64,000 nucleotides of DNA from Eumeta japonica (Eukaryota > Arthropoda > Insecta > Lepidoptera > Psychidae), in the NCBI GenBank assembly GCA_005406025.1, contig BGZK01001455.1, forward strand, positions 85,581 through 149,580, written 5' to 3'. The notes beneath the pieces were generated by a model, which was given only the letters and a program-made list of their open reading frames with translations, did not search any database and had not been told where the DNA came from. A program made the position numbers and the translations under genes. This document shows positions 26,934-39,008 of the stretch, piece after piece (the stretch's first letter is position 1; every line of letters starts with the position of its first letter).

Positions 26934-28775
26934 CAAAGGCTGAGATAAACTTTGTAATTTAACAGATGGCACTATTTAAATAAACCATGTAGATAAATTT
27001 TGCGCTCTAACAGATGGCACTATTTAAATAAGTACTGAGATACATTTTATAATGTCACAGATGGCGCTATTTATATTAAAAATTGAAATATATTTTACGG
27101 TCTAACAGATGACACTATTTAAATAAAATATTGAAACATATTTTGTGATCTATCAGATAGCATTATTTGAATAAAATGCTAAGATACATTTTGCGATGTA
27201 ATAGACGGCATTCAAATTCAAAATATCTTTATTTCATAGGTTACAAAATAACACTTGAAGTACGTCATAACTTTTTGCGAACTTACTCTTTTTCGTTCGT
27301 TCGGAAGGCAGTTTTCCCTCAAGAAGAACGAGCAAGAAACTCAAGGGTACCTAGTTATTTTCTAATATGCTCATACATAGCCAAAACAAATACAAAACCA
27401 TTAAGATCGAAACAGACCGGCAAGAAGTCGAGCCGCTTATGCCTATGGATATTTGTCTTCTAAATATTTAAAATTTTTTTACTGAGTGATTGTTTAATAA
27501 TACTCTTAGGGGGGTAAATCTTGTATATCTATAGGAACCTTATCGAAAAATCGCAGACAGAGCCCTCTAAATGAAGTTGTGACTTTACTTAGTCGACTAA
27601 CATGTAAAATCAGTTCCAGATCCATGTCTTACATTTAGAAATGAGAATCTAATACATTTTATTTTCATTCAATAAGAAGTCGGTTATTTGGAGTAAACCA
27701 TTTCTCTACCATAAAAATGGCATTGTTCACATCGTCATAATTGGGTTGTTGTTTTTTAACTTTGAATAACAAAGAAGTATCGCATGCAAACACTACTATC
27801 TTAAAAACATCCTCAACAAAGCTAGGTAAATCATTTATGTAGACTAAAAAAGAAAGGGACCAAGAATTGATCCCTGTGGTACACCCATGTGGACTATAGA
27901 TCCAGACGATCTCATGGCATTGACATCAATCTCTGAACCCTGTTACTCAAATACGACTTCAGAGGGTCGAGTGCCTGGCCTATTACTCCATAGTGATGTA
28001 GTTTCCCGATCAGAGTTTCATGATAAACACAATCAAATACCTTGGAGAAATCGTAAAATACGCCAATTGCATTTCGCGAATCCTCCCAGACTCCAAAAAT
28101 ATATTGCATAAGCTCAACGCCAGCATCAATTGTTGAGCGACCCCGAGTAAAACCGAATTATTTATTAGATATTAATTTATTAATATAAAAATATACTAGC
28201 AACTGATTTAGGATTAATTTTCGAATATTTTGCTGGTGACGGTAGTATGGACGTGGGTCTAAAGTTATTGGGACTTGATGCACTACCGCCTTTAAATAAT
28301 GGAATTGCTTTACTTTCTTTCATCAAATCGGGATATACGTATCATCTAAACACTTATTAAAGATAAACACCAAATGCGGCGCAATGTAATCTATATTGGA
28401 GTTTACAATTATAATAGAAAGGTCATGAATGTCAGCAGTTCTCTTCATATCTAAAGATTTAAATGTTTTGATAACCTCTTCAGAACTCACATGTTTAAAT
28501 TTAAATTCCAAATTAATATTACAAATCGGACTATTGTCTTCACTGATGATTCGTCAAGAGCGGGAGATGAGTTAAGAGAATTGGTAGTTAAAACAGGAAT
28601 GTCGGTAAAGAACGTTTCGAAGGCCTTAGCAACCTTTGTATCTTCATTCAAGGTTTTCTCATTATTTAAATAAAATACGGATATAAATTTTAAGATCTAA
28701 AAGATAGCACTATTTAAATAAAACACTGAAATACATTTTGTAATCTAACAGATGACATTATTTTGCGATCGAATT
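26934..28775. repeat. 48-bp minisatellite split by a LINE
   Basis: The core 'cagatggcactatttaaata' recurs at 26963, 27011, 27058, 27106, 27154 and 27202 (as tagacgg), then after the LINE at 28701 and 28749. Spacing is 47-48 bp on both sides. Units differ by point changes. The last left unit stops in 'agacggca' and the right flank resumes with 'atttaaataaaatacgg', so a unit was interrupted. Confidence 0.85.
27212..28662 (-). mobile_element. 5'-truncated non-LTR retrotransposon inside the minisatellite
   Basis: Reads on the minus strand. From 28662 down: VAKAFETFFTDIPVLTTN; VIKTFKSLDMKRTADIHDLS (28323-28511); an RT motif-A region WEDSRNAIGVFYDFSKVFD (27912-28109); a GVPQGS-type site near 27880; then DTSLLFKVKKQQPNYDDVNN near 27700-27790, where the box reads with a Cys in place of the first Asp. 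The 3' end is 'ctatgaaataaagatatttt', as in the 42391-43560 copy. Frameshifts and stops make it inactive. Confidence 0.8.
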
Positions 28776-29703
28776 TTTTTTATGGAAATGAACATGAGCA
28801 ACTTTTCCCGTGGTAAGTTATCATGTTCCTACAGCAAACTTGAAAGATAAACAGCTAACGAGCAAAGCTCTGTTGCACAGGTACCTATTAAATTTAGATT
28901 TTTACCGCAGGTGAAATCTGAATAATGAACAAACTACGAATGCACAGCCCGAGGAAGACAAGTTGAGAGCTAACGTGGTTTTCACTGACGCGCCGTTCCA
29001 ACACTGAAAAAAATATTGGAGGTGCTATTTACCTTCCAACACTGTAGCTATTGTGGATGGTAATGTAGACAGAATTTCTGTAGTAAGTACTATATATCTA
29101 CTCTGCGTTCTGTTCCCATTACAATTAAAATACAGTAAAATGTTATTATGTTGTAAGTATCTTTAATATAATACACAATACTATCGTACGGTATTGAATA
29201 GAATCAGAAGGTAATAGACACAAAGCATAGAGTATTTGTGAATTACGTCACAAATATTGTTACAAAATTTTATGGTAGTACGTATCTGCATATAATATTC
29301 GCTACTATAGAATGTTATCATTACAGTTGCACGAACACTACAAAGTCAATATATAGTACTGCAACGTGACGTCGTTAGTATATTTTATATGTCACAAGTT
29401 TTAACTCGAACGCATTTCGAAAGGTTTAACGGTTTTGCAGTTCAGTAACCAATAAAGAGGCTTCATAGATTTGTTTCGACTGCATCGAGTCATTTCATTG
29501 GTTAATGAGAAAATTCGCCTGACGTTAATCAGAAAGTATTCTTATTAGAACTCGTAACTTATTCGTGGCCGTATTTAAAAGAATTTCGTGTAAAATACCG
29601 TTTTATTTGTAGTAACACAAATTAATAATTGTTTCAATAAATTAATATTTTAGTTTAAATTGTGTTCAAGTTCGTAAATTTAAGAAACTATTTAAAATCA
29701 GTC

Positions 29704-32700
29704 ATGGATGAAGAAACTCAAACCCTACTCACGCAGTGGAAAATGGATGATTATATTGAATTATTCAAAGGTAAGTCGTATTAAATTTTAATATGTATAT
29801 CGATGTAATAACCAAAATACATCCATCCTTGCTGATATACTGACATTTACTTCTTTGTCTCAACATCAAAGTATTCTCTATTCTTGTTGTATATGGGCAA
29901 AACATAAGAATCTTTTATTTTTTATTATAGACCTGCGTAGTGTTTGATTTCCCAGAAAACCTGAAAGCAATCAGAGTGGTTGCTGTGGAAAACGCCAAGG
30001 AGTTTTCTGATGTATCTGATTTTATTCTGAATATAAACAATGTAAGTTTATTCTTCACAAAATGCAGATCGGTCTCATTTGACACTCTAGGGTCTTTTAG
30101 ACTTTGTCAATTAGTTAAATGATTTTTATAAATGTAGTGTAGCATAAAAAATGGGACGCCACTAAATAATTGTAATATTGAGGTTAATTAAATTAACCAA
30201 TTAATTTGTTCAAAAGTTCTCCATATTAAAAACTAATTAATGCTTGTCAAAACAATTATATTGTAACTCTATAAACATCAGTAATTTTAAAGGCAGTATT
30301 CAGAAGGTCAAGAAAACAGTGTTTATGTTCTCTTAATGTTATTAACAAATTAACTGTGAATTTGATGTAGAATCGTTACAAAAAATATAGTCAATTAAGA
30401 AACTAATTTTAGGTTCCGTATCCAAAAATGGAACCCTATTACTAAGACTCTTTCTGGCTGTCTGTCTCTCACCAGGTTGTATCATGAAAATTTCAACTGT
30501 CTTGCTATCACGGTAGTTAGACAGTTGAAATTTTCACAGATGATGTATTTCTGTTGTCGCTGTAACAACAAATACTAAAAACAGAATAAAATAGGTATTT
30601 AAGTGGGGCTCCCATACAACAAACGTGATTTTTTTGCCATTTTTTTTCTTGATCTTAATAACGACAACAGGTAGAAACTTGAAATATTTGCAGAATATTT
30701 ATATTTACTTATATTCACTTTAAAAATAAATGCCTATTAATTCAAATAAAAATAAAAACTAAAAAAGGAGATATGTTACAGAACCCTTCGTGCGCGAATC
30801 TGATTCGCACTTAGCCAGTTTTTCTATTATCACTTAGTGTTAAATAAAAGTCCTAATTAATTACATCCATATAAAAGCTTGTTAATAATACATATAATGT
30901 TATTTATTTATTTAGAATTAGTAGATGCTTATGTATGGAAATCAAATACCTTGATTTGATTGATTGAATCTATGTTACAGAATAATTTATATGAATTGTT
31001 GCACTCATCGCAAGATGGAAGAAGTATTCTTGCTGCATATAAAACATCTGGAGTACTAGATTCTGCTGGTCGCAGCAAAATATGCAATTTAATCATTAAA
31101 GAAGAATTAAAAAATGATCCTTCAAGAATTATTCCATCTTCCCGGATGTTACAGTGGGCTCATGAAATAACTTCAATTTTTCCAAAAGAAAATAAGGCAA
31201 CATATTACTTGCCGTACATAAATTTTTCACCAGGAGTTAGAAGACTTGCCTCTGGGAAACTACAAGATTGCTACCACAACAGAAAAAGAGAGTACAGAAA
31301 GTCTGGTCTAATAAGCAGAAGGTCATCATCATCGTCAACCCTCCGCTCACCTATTACTTAGAAAGTGTGAGCAGTGATAATGGTAAGAAGATTTTAATTT
31401 AATTTTATAAATGCAGTTTTGTATTTAATGATTTTCTACCAAAAGAGCTGTGTTATATGGGATTTTGTGGTTTAAAATTGTTTAGTAAATTACCAAGAAC
31501 ATTAAAACTTTTCTTTAAATGTACGAAGACAGCACAGTTTACAAAAAAATCATAGTATTTAATATGAAATACTTACCAATTTAAATAATATTACATTTAA
31601 CAATGTAAAAAAATGTTAAACATATAATATTATAAAAATTATTACTATAATGAATGTACTAAGATAGTAATTTCCTGAAAATGCTGTATTTCAGCTTTAT
31701 TTGAGTTTGAAGACTCTTCTGACCTTCTCCAATGGTTAGAAAACTGTACTGATCCTTGGGACACTGTTGAATCTCATTGGATTAGAACTGCAGGAACTAG
31801 GCTCAAACTGGTAAAAACACTAATGCCCCAGCCTCAGTATATATAAATAAATATCCTGCACTAAAAACCAACAGGTTATATATTGGTAAGTACAATGAAA
31901 TATTTAAATATATGTAATATAAAAGCATAGATACTTTAGAGACATTTATGAACCATTTATAAATACTTTTGATTTAGACCTATCTAATATTGAGTGCTAG
32001 CATCTAAATTACAATTAATAATTCTTATTACACATGTGTCATAAATATCATGTTTCTATATAATTTTTACTAAAAAAATTGTTCAATTGTGATTGAAATG
32101 GTTTTTCTAATTATTATTTTGGACATTAATGTATACCTATTTAATTTTGACATTAATACATATGTGCTTATTTGCAATTTTCTTGCAGTTGCTGAAGGAT
32201 TTTGATTTCCTTTATCCATCTTCTAACCAAAAACTATGGAATAATTTCCCAATCTACAAACAAAATATCTTGAATGCAGCTAGAAAGAAACTCTCTATCC
32301 TAAAAGATGTCTCAACAAAATCACTACTCCGTGACTATCTGGATTTGGCTGAAAGTTTGTACTCGTTTTATGTAGGAAATTCAAAGCTTTTTTGCAAAGC
32401 ACTATATGCAATATAGTGGCGAAAATTTAAAACCAAAATTTCATTTCTTAACACATTATCATCAAATAATTCACAAATTAGGGCCTCCAGTTCTTTGTGG
32501 TCCATGAGGTTTGAGGCTAAGCACAGAACCTTTAAAATTGCTGCTCAGTCTTCTTCTAACAGAAAAATATATGTAAAACATTAGCTATAAGACAACAGTT
32601 ACAATTAAATGAGATTTTTGAAGGGTAAATTGGGTGACAGTGTACATGCAGGTCCTGGCAAAGAGGAATGTGTAACTTTTTCTTCTAAGATATTAGATGC

Positions 32701-33036
32701 AGTTAATATTGCAACTCAAAATACCTTATTTCAAGTTACATGGGCTAAAGTCAAAGGTACACTATACAAAAAGAAAATGTTTTGACTGTTGATGTACTTG
32801 ATGAAAACTATGTATTTGGCATTATAAAAATATATATTTACATGGACAAAAGATGTAATCTTTATTGTAAGCTTCTCATTACAATTGCTTTTGATCAACA
32901 CACATATGCATATGAGGTAAATGAAACTAGTAATTATGTGTATCTTAAACAAAGTTCCTTGATTTCTCCAATACCAAACAATATTAATGTAGACTCAAAA
33001 GGTCAACTGTTAATAACTATCAGAGGCTCAATTTAA
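29704..33036 (+). pseudogene. SAM-domain-like transposon gene, five exons, frameshifted
   Basis: Exons 29704-29770, 29941-30041, 30981-31382, 31695-31810 and 32189-33036, with standard GT and AG sites and matching phases. The N-terminus (LLTQWKMDDYIELFK) looks like the start of a SAM domain. Exon 3 has ILAAYKTSGVLDSAGRSKIC and LQWAHEITSIFPKENKATYY. Exon 4 has LLQWLENCTDPWDTVESHW. Exon 5 has KFHFLTHYHQIIHKLGPP, MRFEAKHRTFKIAAQ, then DVLDENYVFGIIK and a C-terminal AFDQHTYAYEVNE part ending at a TAA (33034-33036). This order resembles multicopy animal proteins annotated 'sterile alpha motif domain-containing protein 3-like', as I recall them. Damage: a frameshift in exon 3 before 31382, a stop at 32414-32416, and further shifts near 32505, 32570, 32625 and 32780. 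Broken copy; the role of the intact protein is unknown. Confidence 0.7.
30411..30823. mobile_element. Widespread lepidopteran 'gggttccgtacc...ggccggttttt' repeat
   Basis: Begins 'aggttccgtatcc', contains 'gacagttgaaattttcacag' and ends 'gattcgcacttagccagttt'. I recognise this as a very common short interspersed sequence of moth genomes (recalled, not searched). It lies in intron 2 of the SAM-like gene. A short right-end copy is at 54750-54861. Confidence 0.6.
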
Positions 33037-33603
33037 GAATGCTACAATCTTATTTGAAAAAAATACTAAAACTTGTTAACTGATTTTTTTTAAATAGTTC
33101 AATAATAATTAAATGATATTACTCTTTATACCTAATTGTAAAATACTTATTGTTTGTTGTACCCAAGTAATGTCTTATTTTTATATTTTGTCTTACTAAT
33201 GTGATTGGCAATATATCTGACAATAGTAAGTAAATATTAAATGTTTTTTTGCAATGTAAATGAATAATTTTTTCCTTCTTATATATTAATTAGGAATCCT
33301 TAGAATAATACATACAAATCTGTATTAGGTTGATTTCAATTTTTCTGTAAATTTTACAGTCCAATATTTTTAGGCTATGAGAATTTAGTATTAAGAATTT
33401 GTGTATAGATATGGTAAGATATGAATATGTAATAATATGTATAATCTATCTGATTTTCCATCTTGAATATTAGACAATAAACTTTAAAGTACTGCATGTA
33501 AGCAATTATAAAATTAGCATATTGACTATTAAATTAAATAAATGATTAGATATAAACATGATTTTTTAATTTATTCTGAATTTTAATCCCAGTAATTTAT
33601 GAT

Positions 33604-33798
33604 AGGGTTATTTTGGTCATGTGATTCATGTCATGTGAATATATTATTTAACGAAAACAGTAATTCGCATTCTCACAAACTTCGTACAATACATTTAAGT
33701 ATTGTGAGAGGTATCCGAGAATGCGGATTACTGTTTTCGTTAAATATTATGTGCAATGTCACATGAGACATTGAATCACGTGACTTGAAAATAACCCT
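33604..33798. mobile_element. Foldback MITE nested in the SAM element
   Basis: 195 bp, almost wholly palindromic: 'agggttatttt' at one end and 'aaaataaccct' at the other, with arms of about 75-80 bp meeting at 'gcattctc' / 'gagaatgc'. The stretch 'ttaacgaaaacagtaat' is exactly mirrored. No coding capacity. Confidence 0.75.
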
Positions 33799-34284
33799 CA
33801 TATTCTGTAATTATAACCATACTTCACTGTAGTTGATTACTATATTTCAGTAATGCATATTCTACAATATGGTATTAGTCACACAATACGATAGTAATCA
33901 TCACACCCCACTTTTATAGTGCTAACATTAAAGAAGGTAACTGTTGACATTTAATATTGTAATTACTACAGAAAATGTAATAGTTACTAGTAGTGTTTAT
34001 GGTGATAAATACATTCTAACATAATAGTACTTACCCTAATAGAGTGTTGAGAACACATTAGAGACGTTAATGGTGACAAACAAATTGTAATCATTACATG
34101 CTAAAAAGATAAAAGTTATGATGTCATAATATTAATGACGTCATTACACGTACCATCCTTATAGTAATTTATTAACAATCTATAGAGGATAATCATTACA
34201 ATCCAGACTGCTGTCCCATATGTGACCCTCTGTATGGGTACTCACAACAGAAATTCTGTACCTACAACTATATTTTTTTCAGTG

Positions 34285-36932
34285 AAGTGTCCAGGCTCTC
34301 GAGCAGCTATAGTCAAGTGATACTGTTGTTTTATTTGTTTTCACTTCCGCTAACTGTATTTTGTATGAATACCGAGTTGATTCCGCACCGACCCGCGTTT
34401 TCCATTCTTCCATTGCTAATTTATAGATATTTTAGTTTTAACTGGGATAAGTTAACCTTTCGATGTATAGGATGTTAAACATTATTGTTATTATTATCAT
34501 TCATTTGATGTAGGGTTTTGTTTTATTTAAATTTCTATTGTGTAACAAAATTTACATAATGTATTTTACATGGCAATATAAATAAGTGTGAATAAAAGCA
34601 TACACACACCTTCAATACTGCAGAAATACATTTATTTTCCCCCTTTGTCAATTTTGTTAATTTAATTAATTCTAAATTCATTTTATTAATTCTAAAGCAG
34701 TCGTTCGCAATTCTACTCGCGTGTCAAAATTAACAAACATATTTTTCTTTTGCATTCTGATTCTATTATAACAGAGATATTAATGGAAAAATCGAGGACA
34801 ATCTATTTCGAACATTTTATAATCTCCATGAATCTTTTTTGTATTATCTTGTCACATGTCAATTATAATTGATAATCATTAATATAAACTATTTATTAAT
34901 TCAAAGCTTGACGGGAATTCTTTTCTTGGTGAGATAGATACTTGACTCATTAATAGAAACTGATATTGTTTGTGAAATAATAAAACATAATGACCCTCAA
35001 TGGGAAGTCTGATAAATGTGAAATATTGGAAATATTTGCATGAAAGGGTGGTTCACTAAATAAAATAAATATGGCATAATGAAAACAAAATATACAGTTT
35101 TTTTTTTTAAAGAAAAACATATTCCTTATTTAAAAAGTTAAAAATGTATTCTCTAGTGAGCAACAATCTCAGCGTGGTGAGAGAGAGACGATCGTCAAAC
35201 AGAGTGGAAAAAAACTCACACGAAGAGTCGCCACGCCAACAGCCGGTATAACTCACCGCATGAGATATTGCACTGAACAGATATTATAGCTTCTGTGTAT
35301 GTCGATTTCTATACAGGTACCTGCAGGTAAGAAACGCGTACTTGTTCAATAAAATTAATAAAAATGTAGCCAAGCTACTATTAGAGACACGTGTCGATGT
35401 GTTTCTACGGTTTCCTTCTGTGAGGATAGTTGTAGATGATTGAATATGCATACGTCGGTCTAAAATGCAGCTCTTTGTTTCGGCATCATGTCTTTTGTAT
35501 TCAACATGACAGCTAAATCTGCCTAACTTATTTATTGTTCGTACTCTTATTATACTTTTAACATCGAATTAAAGGGTTCAGTGAGATGTTTAAGAAAATA
35601 TGTATTTTATTCAAGATTCTGTTTCTATTTCTCAAATTTACTAGCTACCTGCCCTCAAATTAGAAATGTCACGTAGTAACATCTGTGTAATTTGTTATGT
35701 AGTGCCATCTTTTGCTAAGGTACATTATGCCTAACGGCACTTCGGTACTAAATTCAATAGTACAATAACAAAATAATTACTTAAAAATTCAACAAGGGAG
35801 CACTATAAAGCTGCATTATGTATTTTATAATCTCATTTTTCCAAGAAAGACACCTATGACGATAAAATTGAAAAGCAAAACCGTTTCAAAATACAAACTG
35901 TCATAAAAATCATTAGGAAGGTTACTGAGATACATTTATGTATACATTACAAAATTACTCTATCGAGGGTTCGAAGATTGAGATCAGATGAAAGGAAACA
36001 CATAAAGAAGCAGAAGACGTATATATAAAAACAAAGTCAAAATAAATCATTATGAAATTAGTTGAACATTTGTCGTTGATCGCAGTTATGAACGTACAGT
36101 GGGACAGGGTTCTAGCTCGGGCGGCTCTACGGATGCCGGAGGTTTAATTTCGCGGTTGCCGACATGAAGCCTAACTCAATTTAGCGGGCGAGTTCAGGAT
36201 TGGCTGTCGGTCATTAACATGTTCGATAGTTTGGTAAATTTGCGACTGACCTCACAGCGGGTCAAAAATTTGCATATTTGCTGTCCTGCCGCTCAGCGGA
36301 ATTAAGAGGTTTAGTATAACACTTCAGCGGTTTACTTCACGGCGCGGGTTGCTTACATTGATTCGTTCTGACTGTGAAACCAATCACATAGGCACAGATA
36401 ATCACTTGCCGAATTTATATATCTACTTAAGAGGGAACCAATCTATTACCGGTCACGAACTTTCGGAAGAGGACATAATCTGGATATTCAAACCACCTTT
36501 ATATCCGCATTGAAGCGAATTATTCCAAGTAGCAGTAAAATCTGCCAAAACACATCTAAACTCATCTCGAAGAGCTCTCCACCGTTTTTTTTTTGAAACT
36601 GAAGCGGTATTAAATTCGCTGTCGTTATGTCCTCTTTTAAATGATCCCAATGACCTAACGATGTTGACTCCTAGTCATTTTCTAATTCATCTAAACACTA
36701 GATGCGGTTCCGGAGTATCCATAGAGTGATATGCTAAACTCGTGAATGTCGCCGTTTCAACGGTTGCAGCAGATTGTGCAAAATATTTGGAAGCGGTTTC
36801 AGTCGGAATATTTACACATTATGCAATAGCGGTATAAGTGGATTGATTTCGCGAAATCTCCTCAAATGGGAGATTGAGTTAAGCAGGATAATGTTCTTCC
36901 TCTCTAGTTGTAACGTGGGCGGATTTTAAAGG
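34285..36932. other. Non-coding region
   Basis: AT-rich to 36060, then GC-richer, unclassified text at 36080-36460. The short open frames have no recognisable domain and no supporting splice sites. No gene seen. Confidence 0.4.
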
Positions 36933-36971
36933 CTCACAAATATCCCATCCCCTGGATGGGATAATTGTGAG
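36933..36971. repeat. 18-bp inverted repeat with 3-nt loop
   Basis: ctcacaaatatcccatcc, loop cct, then ggatgggataattgtgag; one mismatch in 18. It could form a hairpin in DNA or RNA. No flanking element was identified. Confidence 0.8.
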
Positions 36972-39008
36972 GGTGGTAGATGCGCGGTTACCTATTAGTG
37001 TTTTATATTGAGCTATTGCCAGTCTTGTACGTCTACCAATTCAGTAAGCAGCAATCTGCTTTGGGCGGGGGAATGTTTACGTCATTTTCCCTTTTGCGAG
37101 GTAAACAGCGCGGGAAGAAACGTTACACATTCAAACAACGTAGGAAACAGAGCGTGCGGTCGATGCGTGAACGCGCAGACAAAAAAAAAATTAAACGTTG
37201 GCCGGTGCGGGATTTATTCAGTCTTATATAGAAATGTAATTTAGGGGAGAGAAAACAAAACACAAAAACAGTGCTATTAGACGATCGCGGCTCGAGCACT
37301 TTGATACTCGGGACGAGCGTCAGCGAAAACCGGGTGAACGCCGAAATTACTTACAGCTGAAAACTATCCGGGCGCATACATGTATGCAAATTTTTGATAC
37401 TAAAAGAAAGCAATAATTACACTATTTTCATTTACTTATATGTAAAAAACGCAACGTGGCTTTGTAGTCAGTCATTATTATTAGCTTTAGCGAAAAACAT
37501 TTTAGTAAAACACTTTGATTTGTTTAGAATAACTTTTCTAGAACAAATTGCAAAATTTGGTCATTGCATTAATTTATCACAGAGTATGTAATATTTTCAA
37601 TTTATGCACTTCTAGATCACGTGATTTAAAGGCCTCTTAACACGCATTTCTAACGTAAACAGTTAATACAACAAATTTACAATGCAACTCAATTGTTTTA
37701 TTACCTTCTGTAGATACGATTATATATTATATACACGTTATATATTATATACACGTTAACTCATAGTTTTCAAAAAAGTTTATTAAACAACATTTTTCAA
37801 AGTTTGAGTGGTATTTGTATAGTTAGGTTGTATTTTATAATTTAATTATTAATATCATTTATAAAATTATCGTTTTTTCCACGACCATACCAACTTTAAT
37901 ATTGAGTTATGCAATACTTCACCTTCAAATATTTGACGTTAGCATGTACAATACGACGCATGAAACCACCGTTGTGAAGTTAGTCACGAAAGCGTCGCAA
38001 TGGCGGAAAATAGAAATGCGGGGGAGGAAAAGGAAAGATCGGGGAGCGGGAACATTGTAAAAAAATTATATAATTCGAAAGACCTCCATAGATAACACTA
38101 ATAGAAGAGAGTCTCTATTAACTAAAATTGACTGTAAAAAAAATTACGTAAATTTTATATACAACATGAAAGTAAATATAAAAATCAAATGAAAAATAAA
38201 TAGTAATTTAAGAAAAATTTTAATTTAAGGAAAACTAAATAAAACCTAATGAGCAACGAAAATTGGAAACAACAAATGCATCAGACTCAATAAGAATACA
38301 TATGTGTATACATATAAATATTTAATATATATTTCGTTTATATAAAATATAAATCTAAGAAGTATTTTAGTGAAACAACTTTAGTAAAACAGAATGGTGA
38401 TACATTTGACGGCTATTCGTAACTACAGAGATTAAAAATATTTATACTTCTTAGATGAAACTTATATAAATGCTAGTTATAATTTAGAAAAGTGATGGAG
38501 GTCAACTTTTGAACAGGAAGGAGTTTGTACCGATATCAGTAAAGGTCGACATCTGATACGTATTAATGCTGACTATTATTCTGGTTTGGTCCAAAACTTA
38601 CTAACAATACATAAATCTGATTTGAAAATTGATGTATCACTAAGACATGAATTAAATCAGTTATTATAAATGAGTACTTGAGAAATTAATTGATAAAATA
38701 CAACCCAACTTACAACTAATTTTACTTGTTTATAACGACAAAAACCTATAATTCCCAAATACAAGCATTTATTTTCGGTTTCATCCACGTATTTGTACTA
38801 TTAAACCGAACATTGAATTCGATTCTAAAAATGTTTTCGCTAATGTAGTTATAGTTACAGCATTCCTGAGTAAATTAGGCGATCAACATTTACCTCCGGT
38901 ATGATGTATGAATTTATATTCCTAAAATGATTTTATTGATTCTTCAACCCATAGAAAGCTACACTATCTCCGATTAGTATAGCTTATATTTTATTTTGAT
39001 ACTAGCAT
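36972..39008. other. Non-coding region
   Basis: 36972-37390 is moderately GC-rich with two overlapping short open frames and no recognised domain. A perfect 18-bp tandem duplication (ttatatattatatacacg) lies at about 37722-37757. The rest is AT-rich. No gene seen. Confidence 0.4.

Larger units (their letters stand above)
29002..34284 (+). mobile_element. Candidate 5.3-kb DNA transposon with CACTG inverted termini and a SAM-like gene
   Basis: The left end starts CACTGAAAAAAATAT (29002) and the right end finishes ATATTTTTTTCAGTG (34284). Just inside, both ends carry a second inverted module, ACAGAATTTCTGT followed on the left by AGTAAGTAC (29069-29090) and mirrored at 34237-34260. The left end has about 45 bp of extra sequence between the modules. 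Both subterminal regions (about 29002-29420 and 33830-34284) are rich in 'gta/tac' and 'attac' words. The gene at 29704-33036 lies between them. Two repeats are nested: 30411-30823 and 33604-33798. An AA flanks each end, but a target duplication is not certain. I know no named superfamily with this combination. No DDE transposase motif was recognised. Confidence 0.65.

Noticed and set aside
29931..29940. Acceptor at 29929-29930 for exon 2 of the SAM-like gene
   Set aside because: It would bring in a stop codon; the next AG (29939-29940) keeps the frame with exon 1.
36453..36650. 65-codon minus-strand frame with KKKRWRALRDEFRCVLADF
   Set aside because: Looks protein-like but matches no family I know, is short, and sits in unclassified repeat-like DNA; not supported enough to call.
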